A stretch of DNA of 64,000 nt, from contig NZ_FQZP01000002.1 of the NCBI RefSeq assembly GCF_900142095.1, positions 86,583 to 150,582 on the forward strand. Direction: 5' to 3'. This DNA is from Thermoclostridium caenicola (GTDB taxonomy: Bacteria > Bacillota > Clostridia > DSM-8532). The position numbers and the translations under genes are program-made. Below the pieces are notes generated by a model. That model had not been told where the DNA came from. It worked only from the letters and a program-made list of their open reading frames with translations, and made no database searches. Positions within the stretch are counted from its first letter, which is position 1; the number at the start of each line of letters is the position of its first letter. Below are positions 1 through 9,353 of this stretch, in pieces.

Positions 1-58
1 GTTTCCTGAACCTTAGGTTTCTCAGCGACCCATCCGTATCCTTTGCCGGAAGCCGTCG
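1..58. other. window edge, no gene assigned
   Basis: These 58 bases lie beyond the stop codon of the large minus-strand gene that follows. They are too short to assign to any gene, and no hairpin with a T-run is visible. Confidence 0.5.
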
Positions 59-3000
59 TTATACCATGCCGCTCGCCTTTTTGGCCTTGTGGCCGTATGG
101 GCCCTGGACCGGGCGGTTGTCCGGTTTGCCATGCTGCAATTCCTCAAAAGCCCGGGACAGCATGAGCTTAATCCGGTTGAGCTGGTTCACTTCGCTGGCG
201 CCGGGATCGTAGTCCACGGCCACGATATTGGTTCCGGGATAAACCCTTCTGAGTTCCTTGATCATGCCCTTGCCGGTGACGTGGTTGGGCAGGCAGGCAA
301 AAGGCTGCATGCAGATAATATTCCTGACCCCTTTTTGAATCAGTTCCACCATCTCGCCTGTGAGAAGCCATCCTTCACCCGCCTGATGCCCGATGTCCAG
401 CACGGTTTGAGCTCCCTTTGCGATGTTCTCAATGGTTTCAGGCTCATAGAAGCGTTCGCTGGCGGCAAGCGCTTCCCGGTAGGGTTTCCTGAACTGCTCG
501 ATGATCCGGATGGCGGCCTTGCCCAGAAGCTGCGCCGATTTTCTTCCGGAAAGGTACCTGTACTTGTAATCCTGGTTATAGGCGCAGTACAGGAGAAAAT
601 CCGTCAGGCCCGGCACGACGGCCTCCGCTCCTTCTTCCTCCACTGTCCTGACCACGTTGTTGTTGGCCGTCGGATGGAACTTGACCAGTATTTCACCCAC
701 CAGGCCCACCTTGGGCTTGACGTCATTGACGATCTCCAGCCGGTCGAACTCTTCCACGATGCTTTCGATATTGCGTCTGAATTCGGCATAATCAGCCCGT
801 GCCAATGAACGCTTGCAGATTTCAGTCCATTTTTCATAGAGGGCGTTGGCCGACCCCTTGATCTTCTCGTAGGGTCTTACCCGGTACAGGACATTCATCA
901 GCAGATCACCATAAACAAGGCCCATGGCAGCCCGCTTCAGAAGCCCGTAGGAAAGCTTGAGCCCGGGATTCTTCTCCATGCCGTTGGCATTGAGGGAAAT
1001 GACGGGAACATGACCAAAACCGGCATCCTTAAGGGCTTTCCTGAGAAATGCGATGTAGTTGGTCGCCCGGCAGCATCCTCCGGTCTGGGTGATCATGACG
1101 CTGGTATTGCTCGTATCATAGGCTCCCGACTTCAGGGCTTTGATGATCTGGCCGACGACAAGGATGGAAGGATAGCAGGCATCGTTATTGACATATTTCA
1201 AACCCTCATCGATGGCCTGGTGGTCAATGGCGGGGAGCACCACTACCCTGTAGCCCGACAGGTTGAAGGCTTCTTCCAGGAACTGAAAATGAATCGGGGA
1301 CATTTCGGGAGCCAGGATGGTATGCTTTTCCCTGTGTTCCGGCAGGAACGGCACCTTGACGAACCTGGCAGATCCTTCGGGCCTGGCGGTCTGCCTCTTC
1401 TCCCTTTCCAGGATGGCGGCCTTCAGGGAACGCAGCCTGATCCTTGCGGCTCCCAGGTTGTTGACCTCATCGATCTTGAGCACGGTATACAGCTTTCCGT
1501 GGGCATTCAGGATCTCCTGAACCTGGTCGGTGGTGACGGCGTCCAGTCCGCATCCGAAGGAATTCAGCTGCACCAGTTCCAGATCCTTTTGGGTCGCTAC
1601 AAAGGATGCCGCCGCATACAGCCTGGAATGATACGCCCACTGATCCACCACCCTCAGCGGCCTTTCTACCCTGCCAAGATGAGCTAACGAATCCTCGGTG
1701 AAGACCGCCATGCCCAATGCATTGATCAGCTCGGGAATCCCGTGGTTGATCTGGGGATCGAGGTGATAGGGCCTGCCGGCAAGTACGATCCCCTTCACGC
1801 CTGCTTCCCGGATCTGCTGAAGCGCTTCCTCCCCTGCCTTCCGTATCTCTTTCCTGAAGGATTCCTGCTCACGGTACGCCTTTTCCACGCTTTTGGCGAT
1901 CTCCTGCCTGCTGATGCCGAAAGGCGAGAGTTCCCGGAAAAGTCTCCTCATCAGCCTCCTCTTGTTGTCATAGGGCAAAAAGGGCTTCATATAAAGGATA
2001 TTTCTTTCCCTCAGCGCATCCGCATTGTTCTTGATGACCTCAGGATAGGAAGAGACTATGGGGCAGTTGAAATGGTTGTCCGCATCCTTTTGCTCCCGGT
2101 TTTCCTTCACGATGCAAGGATAAAAGATGAAACCGACGCCCTTGTCCACCAGGTCCATGATATGCCCGTGGACCATTTTGGCCGGATAGCATACAGACTC
2201 CGACGGAATGGTCTCCATCCCCTTATTGTACAGCTCAGGTGTTGACCGTTCCGACAGTTCCACCCGGAAGCCCAGTTCAGTGAAGAAGGTAAACCAGAAG
2301 GGATAATTTTCATAGATGTTCAGGGCCCTGGGAATGCCTACCACTCCCCGGCGCGCTTCGGAAAGGGGCAAGGGCTTGTAGCTGAAAAGCCTGTTGTACT
2401 TATAGGCAAACAAGTTGGGAAGTTTGCTGTCCCCGGCATCCTTTCCGGAACCCCTCTCGCACCGGTTGCCGGATATGAACCGTTCGCCGTTCCCGAAATC
2501 ATGGATGGTCAAAAGACATCTGTTGGCACAATGCCGGCATCGCGTGATGCGGCTGGACAAATGGAAGGCATCCAGTTCCCCGGCCTTTGCCATCTGCGAC
2601 CGGGCGCCTTCCCGATACCTTTCCCTGGCGATGAGGGCCGCACCGTATGCGCCCATGATCCCGGCAATATCGGGGCGTATGGCCTCTTTCCCCGTAATCA
2701 GTTCAAAGCATCTGAGCACCGCATCATTATGGAAGGTGCCGCCCTGAACGACTATCCTTTCCCCGAGTTCCTCCGGGTTCTTCAGCTTGATGACCTTGAA
2801 CAGGGCATTTTTGATGATGGAATAGGACAAGCCCGCCGAAATATCTCCGAGACTTGCGCCTTCCTTCTGGGCCTGCTTGACCCGGGAATTCATGAAGACC
2901 GTACACCTTGATCCCAGATCCACCGGGCTCTCGGCCAGCAGCGCTTCCCTGGAGAAGGCATCGACATCCATATCAAGGGATCCGGCAAAGGTGTCCAGAA

Positions 3001-4345
3001 ACGATCCGCAGCCCGACGAGCAGGCTTCGTTGAGCAGGATGCTCTCAATATTGCCATCCTTCACCTTCAGGCATTTCATATCCTGCCCGCCGATATCCAG
3101 GATGAAATCAACACCGGGGCAGAAATGCTCCGCAGCCTTGTAATGGGCAATGGTTTCAATCTCGCCCGTGTCAATCCTGAGGGCAGCCTTCAGCAACGCT
3201 TCCCCATAGCCGGTAACCGCCGACCAGGCGATCTCCTTTCCGGCCGGGAGCTGGCGGTACATGGCTTTCAGAGCCTTTATGGTGGATTCCAGCGGACTAC
3301 CCTCATTGCTGCCGTAATGGGTGTACAGGAGCGCGCCATCCTCGTCGATGAGGGCTATTTTTGTGGTGGTGGAACCCGCATCGATCCCCAGGAACCATTT
3401 CCCGACGGCATCTTCGGGCTTGCGCCTCAATACCTTGTGGGCGTCATGGCGTTTTTTGAAAGCCTCATATTCCTGCCTGTTTTTGAAAAGGGCAGGCAGA
3501 CGGCTGGTTTCCGTAAAGACCTTTCCTGCGTTCCGGTCAAGCCTGTCCAACAGAGCCTTAAACCTTACCGGTTGCTGGTTGGAAGCGGAAAGAGCGGCAC
3601 CGATGGCCACAAACAACTGGGCATGCTCGGGGATGACGACCTGCTCCTCTGCCAGTGCCAGAGTCTCCACAAAACGTTTCCTGAGTTCGGGCAGGAAATG
3701 CAAAGGTCCCCCCAGGAAAGCGATTCTGCCCCGTATGGGCCTTCCGCATGCCAGGCCGCTGATGGTCTGGATCACAACGGCCTGGAATATGGAAGCGGCA
3801 ATATCGTTCCTGTCGGCACCCTCGTTCAGAAGCGTCTGGACATCGGTTTTTGCAAACACGCCGCACCGCGCCGCTATGGGATAAATCACCTTATGATGCC
3901 GGGCCATCTCGTTAAGCCCGGCTGCGTCCACCTTGAGCAGGGAGGCCATCTGATCGATGAATGCGCCCGTCCCGCCGGCGCAGGTACCGTTCATCCTCTG
4001 CTCCAGGCCTCCGCTGAAATAGGTTATCTTGGCATCCTCTCCGCCAAGTTCGATGGCTACATCGGTTTCAGGGTGGAAGGCCTCGATAGCCCTGGCTGCG
4101 GCTATGACTTCCTGGGTAAACGGGACCTCCATCTGCCTGGCGCAGTTCATTCCACCCGAACCGGTTATGCTTAAGGTCACTTCGGCGTTCCCAATCAGGC
4201 GGCTGATATCAGTAAAGATATCCCTCAGCTTGTTCCCTATGTCGGCATAATGCCTCTCATATCGGCTGAAAACCATTGCACCGGTGTGGTCAAGGATAAC
4301 CACCTTGATGGTGGTCGAGCCAATATCAACGCCTATACGATACAT
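59..4345 (-). CDS. giant acyl-CoA dehydratase activase-related protein (two BadF/BcrA ATPase domains + DUF2229 + COG3581-like part)
   Basis: This 1428-residue protein carries two ASKHA-type ATPase modules. The first starts at the N-terminus with the [10 protein letters not shown] phosphate loop and the second near residue 320 with [10 protein letters not shown]. Each has the Cys loop ([11 protein letters not shown] near residue 120, [10 protein letters not shown] in the second copy) that in 2-hydroxyglutaryl-CoA dehydratase activators holds a [4Fe-4S] cluster between subunits. A Cys-rich stretch (CRHCANRC, then NRCERG) leads into a DUF2229 region with GIPRALN, followed by a long C-terminal part resembling CoA-substrate dehydratase subunits. 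Proteins of this size and order are common in anaerobic Firmicutes, but their substrate is unknown. From the family I infer ATP-driven electron transfer to an unidentified partner. No dehydratase alpha/beta genes lie beside it. It starts at ATG and a TATAAT box lies about 45 bases upstream. The family call is safe and the function is open. Confidence 0.88.
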   Translation of the reverse strand: MYRIGVDIGSTTIKVVILDHTGAMVFSRYERHYADIGNKLRDIFTDISRLIGNAEVTLSITGSGGMNCARQMEVPFTQEVIAAARAIEAFHPETDVAIELGGEDAKITYFSGGLEQRMNGTCAGGTGAFIDQMASLLKVDAAGLNEMARHHKVIYPIAARCGVFAKTDVQTLLNEGADRNDIAASIFQAVVIQTISGLACGRPIRGRIAFLGGPLHFLPELRKRFVETLALAEEQVVIPEHAQLFVAIGAALSASNQQPVRFKALLDRLDRNAGKVFTETSRLPALFKNRQEYEAFKKRHDAHKVLRRKPEDAVGKWFLGIDAGSTTTKIALIDEDGALLYTHYGSNEGSPLESTIKALKAMYRQLPAGKEIAWSAVTGYGEALLKAALRIDTGEIETIAHYKAAEHFCPGVDFILDIGGQDMKCLKVKDGNIESILLNEACSSGCGSFLDTFAGSLDMDVDAFSREALLAESPVDLGSRCTVFMNSRVKQAQKEGASLGDISAGLSYSIIKNALFKVIKLKNPEELGERIVVQGGTFHNDAVLRCFELITGKEAIRPDIAGIMGAYGAALIARERYREGARSQMAKAGELDAFHLSSRITRCRHCANRCLLTIHDFGNGERFISGNRCERGSGKDAGDSKLPNLFAYKYNRLFSYKPLPLSEARRGVVGIPRALNIYENYPFWFTFFTELGFRVELSERSTPELYNKGMETIPSESVCYPAKMVHGHIMDLVDKGVGFIFYPCIVKENREQKDADNHFNCPIVSSYPEVIKNNADALRERNILYMKPFLPYDNKRRLMRRLFRELSPFGISRQEIAKSVEKAYREQESFRKEIRKAGEEALQQIREAGVKGIVLAGRPYHLDPQINHGIPELINALGMAVFTEDSLAHLGRVERPLRVVDQWAYHSRLYAAASFVATQKDLELVQLNSFGCGLDAVTTDQVQEILNAHGKLYTVLKIDEVNNLGAARIRLRSLKAAILEREKRQTARPEGSARFVKVPFLPEHREKHTILAPEMSPIHFQFLEEAFNLSGYRVVVLPAIDHQAIDEGLKYVNNDACYPSILVVGQIIKALKSGAYDTSNTSVMITQTGGCCRATNYIAFLRKALKDAGFGHVPVISLNANGMEKNPGLKLSYGLLKRAAMGLVYGDLLMNVLYRVRPYEKIKGSANALYEKWTEICKRSLARADYAEFRRNIESIVEEFDRLEIVNDVKPKVGLVGEILVKFHPTANNNVVRTVEEEGAEAVVPGLTDFLLYCAYNQDYKYRYLSGRKSAQLLGKAAIRIIEQFRKPYREALAASERFYEPETIENIAKGAQTVLDIGHQAGEGWLLTGEMVELIQKGVRNIICMQPFACLPNHVTGKGMIKELRRVYPGTNIVAVDYDPGASEVNQLNRIKLMLSRAFEELQHGKPDNRPVQGPYGHKAKKASGMV

Positions 4346-4390
4346 AACCGAACCGACCTCACCTGTAATATCTATTCATATTCGTCATCT

Positions 4391-4396
4391 ATTATA
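4391..4396 (-). promoter_or_regulatory. -10 box for the dehydratase-activator gene
   Basis: The minus strand reads TATAAT in an AT-rich gap, about 45 bases before the ATG. The -35 is weak (TTAAAT at 17 bases). Confidence 0.45.
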
Positions 4397-4502
4397 ATAC
4401 AAACGAAAAAAGTATTTAAGAAGTCCAGCCTTTTGGAAAACCGGCCCATTCTGCCCAAACCATGTTATAAAAATAACGCAAATGGTCTCCCTGCCTGCCG
4501 GG

Positions 4503-4511
4503 TGATATAAT
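4503..4511 (+). promoter_or_regulatory. extended -10 promoter for zwf
   Basis: TGATATAAT is an exact TGnTATAAT extended -10. It lies about 75 bases before the zwf start, so a leader of about 70 bases is expected. The -35 (TGGTCT) is poor, as is usual for extended -10 promoters. Confidence 0.55.
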
Positions 4512-4588
4512 GGGGTTAAGGTATTCCCATCACGGATGAAGACCGCATATTGCGGGCATACTGTCCAGTGCTGGCAGGAGGTTGGCAG

Positions 4589-6076
4589 ATGATGGAAAGC
4601 ATTCGTATTCCCTGCATTTTCACCATATTCGGCGGAACCGGCGATCTGACGCACAGGAAGCTGATTCCGGCCATATACAACTTGACCTTGGAAGGATTGC
4701 TGCATCCCGGGATGATGATTGTGGGCGTGGGAAGGCGACCCCTGAGCACAGAGGAGTACCGGGATAATCTCCTGGCGTCGGTCATGAAGCATTCCCGGTT
4801 TCCCCTCAGGACCGATATCTGGGACAGGCTCAAGGAAAGGATCCATTATTTCAGAATGAACCTGTCCGAATCCGAGGATTTTTCCTCTCTGAAGAACTGG
4901 CTGGACGAACTGGACAGGACAGCGGGCACCCAGGGAAACAGGCTGTTCTACCTGTCGGTAGCCCCCACCCTCTTTGAGCCCATCGTCCTGAACCTGCACA
5001 GGTTCGGCATGGTGACCAACCAGGGTGCCTGGCAGCGGGTCATGATCGAAAAGCCTTTCGGCAGAGATCTCAAATCTGCCGCCTATCTCAATCAGGTCAT
5101 TGAAAGCGTTTTCCCGCCGGAGAACATCTTCCGGATCGATCATTACCTGGGCAAGGAAATGCTCAGGAACCTGATGGTGATACGCTTCGGCAACGCACTG
5201 TTTGAAAGCATTTGGAACAGCCGTTATATCGAGAATATCCAGATCACCGCCGGTGAGACGGTGGGGGTGGAAACCCGGGCAGGCTACTATGAGCATTCCG
5301 GCGCCCTCAGGGACATGCTGCAGAGTCACCTGCTCCAGCTTCTTGCCCTGGTGGCCATGGAACCTCCCATCAGCCTGGATGCCAAATCCATCAGGGATGA
5401 AAAGGTGAAATTCTTAAGGAGCCTTCTGAAAATGGACGACGAGCTTCTCAGGAGCCATATTGTCCGCGGGCAGTATGGGCCAGGCATCATGAACGGCCAG
5501 ACCGTCAGGGGATACCGGCAGGAAAAGGGAATCCATCCCGCATCCAACACCGAAACCTTCATCGCCATGAGAATCCTGGCAGGCAATTTCCGCTGGGGAG
5601 GCATGCCTTTTTATCTCCGGACAGGCAAGCGCATGCCCAAGAAATCAACCTATGTGGTCATGGAGTTCAAATCCATGCCGGAAATCCTGTACTTCAAGGA
5701 GTACAAAGGCATGCAGCCAAACCTGCTTGAGATACACATACAGCCCAAGGAAGGCATTTCCCTGCAGTTCAATGCCAAAAAGCCAGGATCCGGAAATGAA
5801 ATCACCACCGTCACGATGGACTATTGCCAGAACTGCGACTACGAAAGCAATTCGCCCGAGAGTTACGAGCGCCTGATAGCCGATGCGCTGCGCAACGATC
5901 AGACCCTTTTTGCAAGCTGGGAGGAGATCGAAGCCTCCTGGAGCTTTGTGGATAATATCACCAGGTATTGGGACAAGGAAGCGGTTGACTTTCCCAATTA
6001 CGCACCCGGGACCTGGGGGCCGCCCGCATCCGACGAGCTTCTGGCCAGGTACGGGCATCATTGGTGGAATTTATGA
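4589..6076 (+). CDS. zwf: glucose-6-phosphate 1-dehydrogenase
   Basis: It oxidises glucose 6-phosphate to 6-phosphogluconolactone with NAD(P)+, opening the oxidative pentose phosphate branch in the cytoplasm. The N-terminal nucleotide fold reads IFGGTGDLTHRKL (usually GASGDLAxRKL). The active-site signature RIDHYLGKE and the substrate segment GYYEHSGALRDM are intact. At 495 residues it is full length for the family. The frame opens 13 codons earlier at a TTG, but GGAGGT sits six to seven bases before the ATG at 4589, which decides the start. It is alone on the plus strand, with no gnd or pgl beside it. Confidence 0.95.
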   Translation: MMESIRIPCIFTIFGGTGDLTHRKLIPAIYNLTLEGLLHPGMMIVGVGRRPLSTEEYRDNLLASVMKHSRFPLRTDIWDRLKERIHYFRMNLSESEDFSSLKNWLDELDRTAGTQGNRLFYLSVAPTLFEPIVLNLHRFGMVTNQGAWQRVMIEKPFGRDLKSAAYLNQVIESVFPPENIFRIDHYLGKEMLRNLMVIRFGNALFESIWNSRYIENIQITAGETVGVETRAGYYEHSGALRDMLQSHLLQLLALVAMEPPISLDAKSIRDEKVKFLRSLLKMDDELLRSHIVRGQYGPGIMNGQTVRGYRQEKGIHPASNTETFIAMRILAGNFRWGGMPFYLRTGKRMPKKSTYVVMEFKSMPEILYFKEYKGMQPNLLEIHIQPKEGISLQFNAKKPGSGNEITTVTMDYCQNCDYESNSPESYERLIADALRNDQTLFASWEEIEASWSFVDNITRYWDKEAVDFPNYAPGTWGPPASDELLARYGHHWWNL

Positions 6077-6087
6077 CAGGTATTCAG

Positions 6088-6113
6088 AGGCCCTGGAGCA
6101 TGCTTCAGGGCCT
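6088..6113. terminator. hairpin between the convergent zwf and LppM-like genes
   Basis: AGGCCCTG (6088-6095) and CAGGGCCT (6106-6113) form a perfect eight-pair stem in the 42-base gap between two converging genes. Neither side has a good T-run, so termination is inferred from position. Confidence 0.4.
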
Positions 6114-6118
6114 GCAAC

Positions 6119-6910
6119 TTATACTTCTTCCGAAGAGCGACGGACGCCCGGCACCGCCGATACGCTTCCGGTCTTGGGTTCCGTCGGGAAATTCGCCACA
6201 GACTCCGGGGCATGGGTCGTAACCGGCGGGCTGACAACGGGAGCAATTGTCGGCTTTCTCTTCATGATAAGGCAGATGATGAAGATGGCCCCCGCAAGGA
6301 GCAGGATCCAGTATGGAAATCCGCCTCCACCCTTCTTGAATACCACAAGCGCCGTCTCGCCGCTGAAATAAGCCACATTGCTTTTTTGGATCTCTGCGCC
6401 GCCGGTGAGGTATTGAATATCTCCCGGAACGATGATGGTCAGCTTAATAATGCCGTATGACTCCTGTTCAAATCCGGGAGTATAAACCACATACAGATCT
6501 TCCGGGATATCTTTTTCGTTCACGGCCCTGCCCTTTTTGTCAACCAGGCCGTCCAACCCGATGCCATCCTTCATCCGGTAATGCCGGACCGTCCCGAAGA
6601 AGGAGCCATCGCCCATGTCGTTGATATTGGAAATGGAAAGGAGTGCCGTTATGATCCCCTTTTCCTTATCTTCCTTTATGCTTTTCAGTATGGCCACGTT
6701 CTTGCCTGCTCTCTGATTCTGCTTTTCAACGATTTCCTTTATGGTTTTTTCCACTTCGCTTTTGGACAACAGGCCAGACGTATCAATCGTGTAGGTGATA
6801 TCGCAGGAACCGTTACCGTTGACCCGCATTTCCACAGCGATGCACCCTGAGAGCATGGCAGTCATCAGTATAACGGACAGAATGGTCATGAACCTTTTAG
6901 ACTTTTTCAT
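6119..6910 (-). CDS. LppM-like lipoprotein with a C-terminal membrane helix
   Basis: This 263-residue exported protein has a lipobox LSGC with the lipidated Cys at residue 23. The extracellular part starts VEMRVNGNGSCDITYTID, the beta-rich opening typical of LppM/DUF3153-like domains. One hydrophobic helix follows (about residues 203-220, YWILLLAGAIFIICLIM), then a short basic, proline-rich tail. The likely form is a surface protein held both by lipid and by a helix. The family match is by pattern only and no function is known. It is transcribed toward zwf and ends at the shared hairpin. ATG start. Confidence 0.6.
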   Translation of the reverse strand: MKKSKRFMTILSVILMTAMLSGCIAVEMRVNGNGSCDITYTIDTSGLLSKSEVEKTIKEIVEKQNQRAGKNVAILKSIKEDKEKGIITALLSISNINDMGDGSFFGTVRHYRMKDGIGLDGLVDKKGRAVNEKDIPEDLYVVYTPGFEQESYGIIKLTIIVPGDIQYLTGGAEIQKSNVAYFSGETALVVFKKGGGGFPYWILLLAGAIFIICLIMKRKPTIAPVVSPPVTTHAPESVANFPTEPKTGSVSAVPGVRRSSEEV

Positions 6911-7230
6911 GAGCAGATCCTCCCGGAATCAAATCATTTCATTGAACCCAGCCGGTGGTTATCCTGCCGCTTGTTAACATATTACCATATTGATCCATCT
7001 GTTTGCCATCGGGAACCAATAACTCTATCAAATTTCCAAAGGTCTTTAATATGAAAACCGAATCCTGCAATGCGGCAAACTGCGCAAGCGTTCCGGGCCG
7101 TCCATTTTCAAAGGGCGTCTTCATGCATAAATGCAATCAACAAGGTGACACTAACAAATGTCCCGATTGACACGGCATGCTTGCCTGCAGCCCATGCCCC
7201 GTACATGGCAGACATGGAGGAGTGACCATC
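6911..7230. other. 320-base gap between divergent lipoprotein genes
   Basis: This gap should hold the promoters of the two divergent lipoprotein genes. A minus-strand open frame of about 60 codons (6939-7124, starting MKTPFENGRPG) has no ribosome-binding site and no recognisable domain, so I do not call it a gene. A TTGACA at 7168-7173 faces the plus-strand gene but has no matching -10. Confidence 0.35.
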
Positions 7231-8121
7231 ATGAAGCCATCCAATGGATTATTTCATAGAACCATCCTGATAACGGCAGCATTGTGCCTGTTCCTTACGT
7301 CATGCGGAAACAATAAGGAGGAAGAAAGCAAGAAAAAGGAACAGCAGGAACAGGAGAAAGCCATAAAAGCCCTTGAAGAGATAGAGGCCCTGAACGAAAC
7401 CATCATTCAGCTTTTGGACGGCCCGTCAAATCCGGGAAAGAGTGAAGGCAAGAAGCAGCATGATCAACAGCAGGGGCAGCAACAAGGTCAGCAGCAGTCA
7501 CAGGGTCAACAGCAAGGACAACAGCAGAGCGGTCAACAAGGCCAGCCGCAGGAGCAGGGTCAGCAACAAGGCAATGAAAAACAGATGGAAAAGCCCCAGG
7601 ATAAGATTTGGGATGAAGTCAACAAGAATATCATTGAGCTTCATTCCTTGTTCAACGAATACATCCCTGTAGCGGCCAAGCTGGGGGCAAGCGCCGATCT
7701 AAGCGTCAACGCCAACAATACCCTCAACCAGCTGACCAAAATGGCTGAGACCAGAAACCACAACGAGGTGCTGAATGAGGCCAACAACCTCCATAAGGCC
7801 ATTTGCGACTATTTTGTCCTGCACCAGGACAAAAGAGCGCCTGCCAAACTCCTCCTGTTCCATGCACGGCGGGTCATGCTGGCCTCCAGGCTGGGGGACT
7901 GGCAGACCGCTGACGCAGCCGCCAATGCGATGAAAGAACTTTGGAACACTCAGAAGACCGCTTATGGCGATGAGCAGAAGGACGCTGTCGCCATGCTGGA
8001 CCTTTCGGTTTCAAACCTTGTGGGCGTCGTGGCTGAGCAAAACCAGAACCTGGTAGCCATAAAAGGGCTTATCGTCCTCCAGAATATCGCCGAACTGGAA
8101 AAAAGCCTTGAAGAAAAATAA
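7231..8121 (+). CDS. lipoprotein with a glutamine-rich repeat and a helical C-terminal domain
   Basis: This 296-residue predicted lipoprotein has a lipobox FLTSC with Cys25. A charged KEEESKKKEQQEQEK helix follows, then about 40 residues made almost only of Gln, Gly and Ser, then a helical domain of about 175 residues with no family I recognise. The C-terminal half, rich in Leu, Ala and Asn, looks like antiparallel helices. The frame opens at 7177, but GGAGG at 7216-7220 serves the ATG at 7231. The gene stands alone between a divergent lipoprotein gene and the convergent sugar importer, and ends at a strong hairpin. No function can be assigned; a wall-associated role is inferred only from export. 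Confidence 0.7.
   Translation: MKPSNGLFHRTILITAALCLFLTSCGNNKEEESKKKEQQEQEKAIKALEEIEALNETIIQLLDGPSNPGKSEGKKQHDQQQGQQQGQQQSQGQQQGQQQSGQQGQPQEQGQQQGNEKQMEKPQDKIWDEVNKNIIELHSLFNEYIPVAAKLGASADLSVNANNTLNQLTKMAETRNHNEVLNEANNLHKAICDYFVLHQDKRAPAKLLLFHARRVMLASRLGDWQTADAAANAMKELWNTQKTAYGDEQKDAVAMLDLSVSNLVGVVAEQNQNLVAIKGLIVLQNIAELEKSLEEK
7456..7572 (+). repeat. CAG/CAA/GGT-rich low-complexity tract encoding poly-Gln/Gly
   Basis: Short imperfect units such as CAACAG, CAGCAA and GGTCAG recur for about 115 bases in frame and encode QQGQQQ-type peptide. Alternating CAA and CAG codons keep the repeat imperfect at the DNA level. Confidence 0.8.
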
Positions 8122-8148
8122 AGGCGCCGGAAACTTCCGGCCGCCTTT
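8120..8148. terminator. bidirectional terminator between convergent genes
   Basis: AAAGGCG-CCGGAA pairs with TTCCGG-(C)-CGCCTTT, with one bulged base. It sits between the Gln-rich lipoprotein gene and the end of the sugar permease gene. Short A and T runs at the base allow use from both sides. Confidence 0.65.
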
Positions 8149-8174
8149 AGTGGGGATTTGGGGCTACATATGGA

Positions 8175-9350
8175 TTATGTCCTGGATTTCCTCTTTGAGA
8201 TAACGTCAAATGCAACGGCGACAAGGAGTACCAGGCCCTTAATGGTCATCTGCATATCGATGCCCACACCCATGATGCTCATACCGTTGTTCAGTACGCC
8301 CATGACCAGGGCTCCGATAATGGCGCCGATTACCGTTCCCACGCCGCCGTAGGCGGATGCGCCGCCGATGAAGCAGGCTGCAATGGCATCCAGCTCAAAG
8401 TTCTGGCCCGCCACAGGAGAGGCCGAGTTGATGCGCGAGGAGAAGCTGATTCCGGCAATTGCCGCCAGGACGGACATGTTCACATAGGTGAAGAACAGCA
8501 CCTTGTTGGTGTTGATGCCCGAAAGCTGCGCAGCCTTCTCATTGCCGCCCATGGCATAGATATAGCGCCCGGGAACGGTTTTTTGCGTAAACACGGTATA
8601 GCCAAACACCAGTGTGCCGATGATGACGAAGATAATGGGAATACCTTTGTATGCGGCCAGCCAGTAAGCCAGAAGCATGATGCCGCCTACAACCACGACG
8701 CACTGGATGATAAAGAACAGGAAGTGCGTATTCTCAAAGCCATATCCGGCGCGTTCCTTGCGCTTTTTGAGGGCCATGAAGACATACAGCAGGGACAGGA
8801 CCACACCCACCACAATGGTGGTCACATTGAAGCCTGCACCGAAGAAATTCAGGAAGTCCGGAATGAATCCGCCGCTGATCATCTGGTATTCCTTGGGATA
8901 CGGCGCCAGAGTGAGTCCCTGCAGGATGGTGTTGGTGAGCCCCCTGAATATCAGCATGCCGGCCAGTGTGACGATGAACGCCGGAATCCGGATATAGGCA
9001 ATCCAGAATCCCTGCCAGAGCCCGATGATAAACCCTATTCCCAGCGTGATCAGAAGCGCCGGAAGCATGGGCATTTTCATATTGATCATCAGGGTTCCCG
9101 AAATCGCGCCGACAAACGCACACACAGAGCCCACAGAAAGGTCGATATTGCCTCCCGTCAGGATGCAGAGCGTCATACCGATGGCCAGAATCAGCACATA
9201 GCTGTTCTGGAGAACGAGGTTCGTCACGTTCATGGGGTAGAGGAGCACTCCGTTGGTGGCGATTTGGAAGAAGATCATGATGACCACGAGCGCGATAAGC
9301 ATGGCATATTGTCGCATGTTGTTCTTAATGGTTGTGCCTATTTTCTCCAT
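8175..9350 (-). CDS. mmsB: sugar ABC transporter permease (MmsB/XylH type)
   Basis: This 391-residue integral membrane permease has about ten to eleven hydrophobic segments. It carries the branched-chain/ribose-type permease signature GGNIDLSVGSVCAFVGA near residue 70 and GANEKAAxLSGI-like and GGASAYGGVGTVIGA motifs near the C-terminus. It would form the membrane channel of a CUT2 monosaccharide importer. Its length and order after the ATPase match MmsB/GguB and XylH. The gap to the ATPase gene is 3 bases, so the two are translationally coupled. The substrate is probably xylose or several monosaccharides, judged from the sensor genes upstream and not from the permease itself. Confidence 0.88.
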   Translation of the reverse strand: MEKIGTTIKNNMRQYAMLIALVVIMIFFQIATNGVLLYPMNVTNLVLQNSYVLILAIGMTLCILTGGNIDLSVGSVCAFVGAISGTLMINMKMPMLPALLITLGIGFIIGLWQGFWIAYIRIPAFIVTLAGMLIFRGLTNTILQGLTLAPYPKEYQMISGGFIPDFLNFFGAGFNVTTIVVGVVLSLLYVFMALKKRKERAGYGFENTHFLFFIIQCVVVVGGIMLLAYWLAAYKGIPIIFVIIGTLVFGYTVFTQKTVPGRYIYAMGGNEKAAQLSGINTNKVLFFTYVNMSVLAAIAGISFSSRINSASPVAGQNFELDAIAACFIGGASAYGGVGTVIGAIIGALVMGVLNNGMSIMGVGIDMQMTIKGLVLLVAVAFDVISKRKSRT

Positions 9351-9353
9351 GAG

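Noticed and set aside
3125..4174. long plus-strand open frame opposite the dehydratase-activator gene
   Set aside because: It lies wholly inside a well-matched gene on the other strand, has no domain and no ribosome-binding site. Similar shadows opposite yesN (13708-15078), ppdK (30157-31515), prmA/dnaJ (36917-38251), grpE/hrcA (41457-42833) and lepA (46460-47533) were rejected for the same reason.
6939..7124. small minus-strand protein of about 60 residues
   Set aside because: No ribosome-binding site and no family; it may be chance in the promoter gap.
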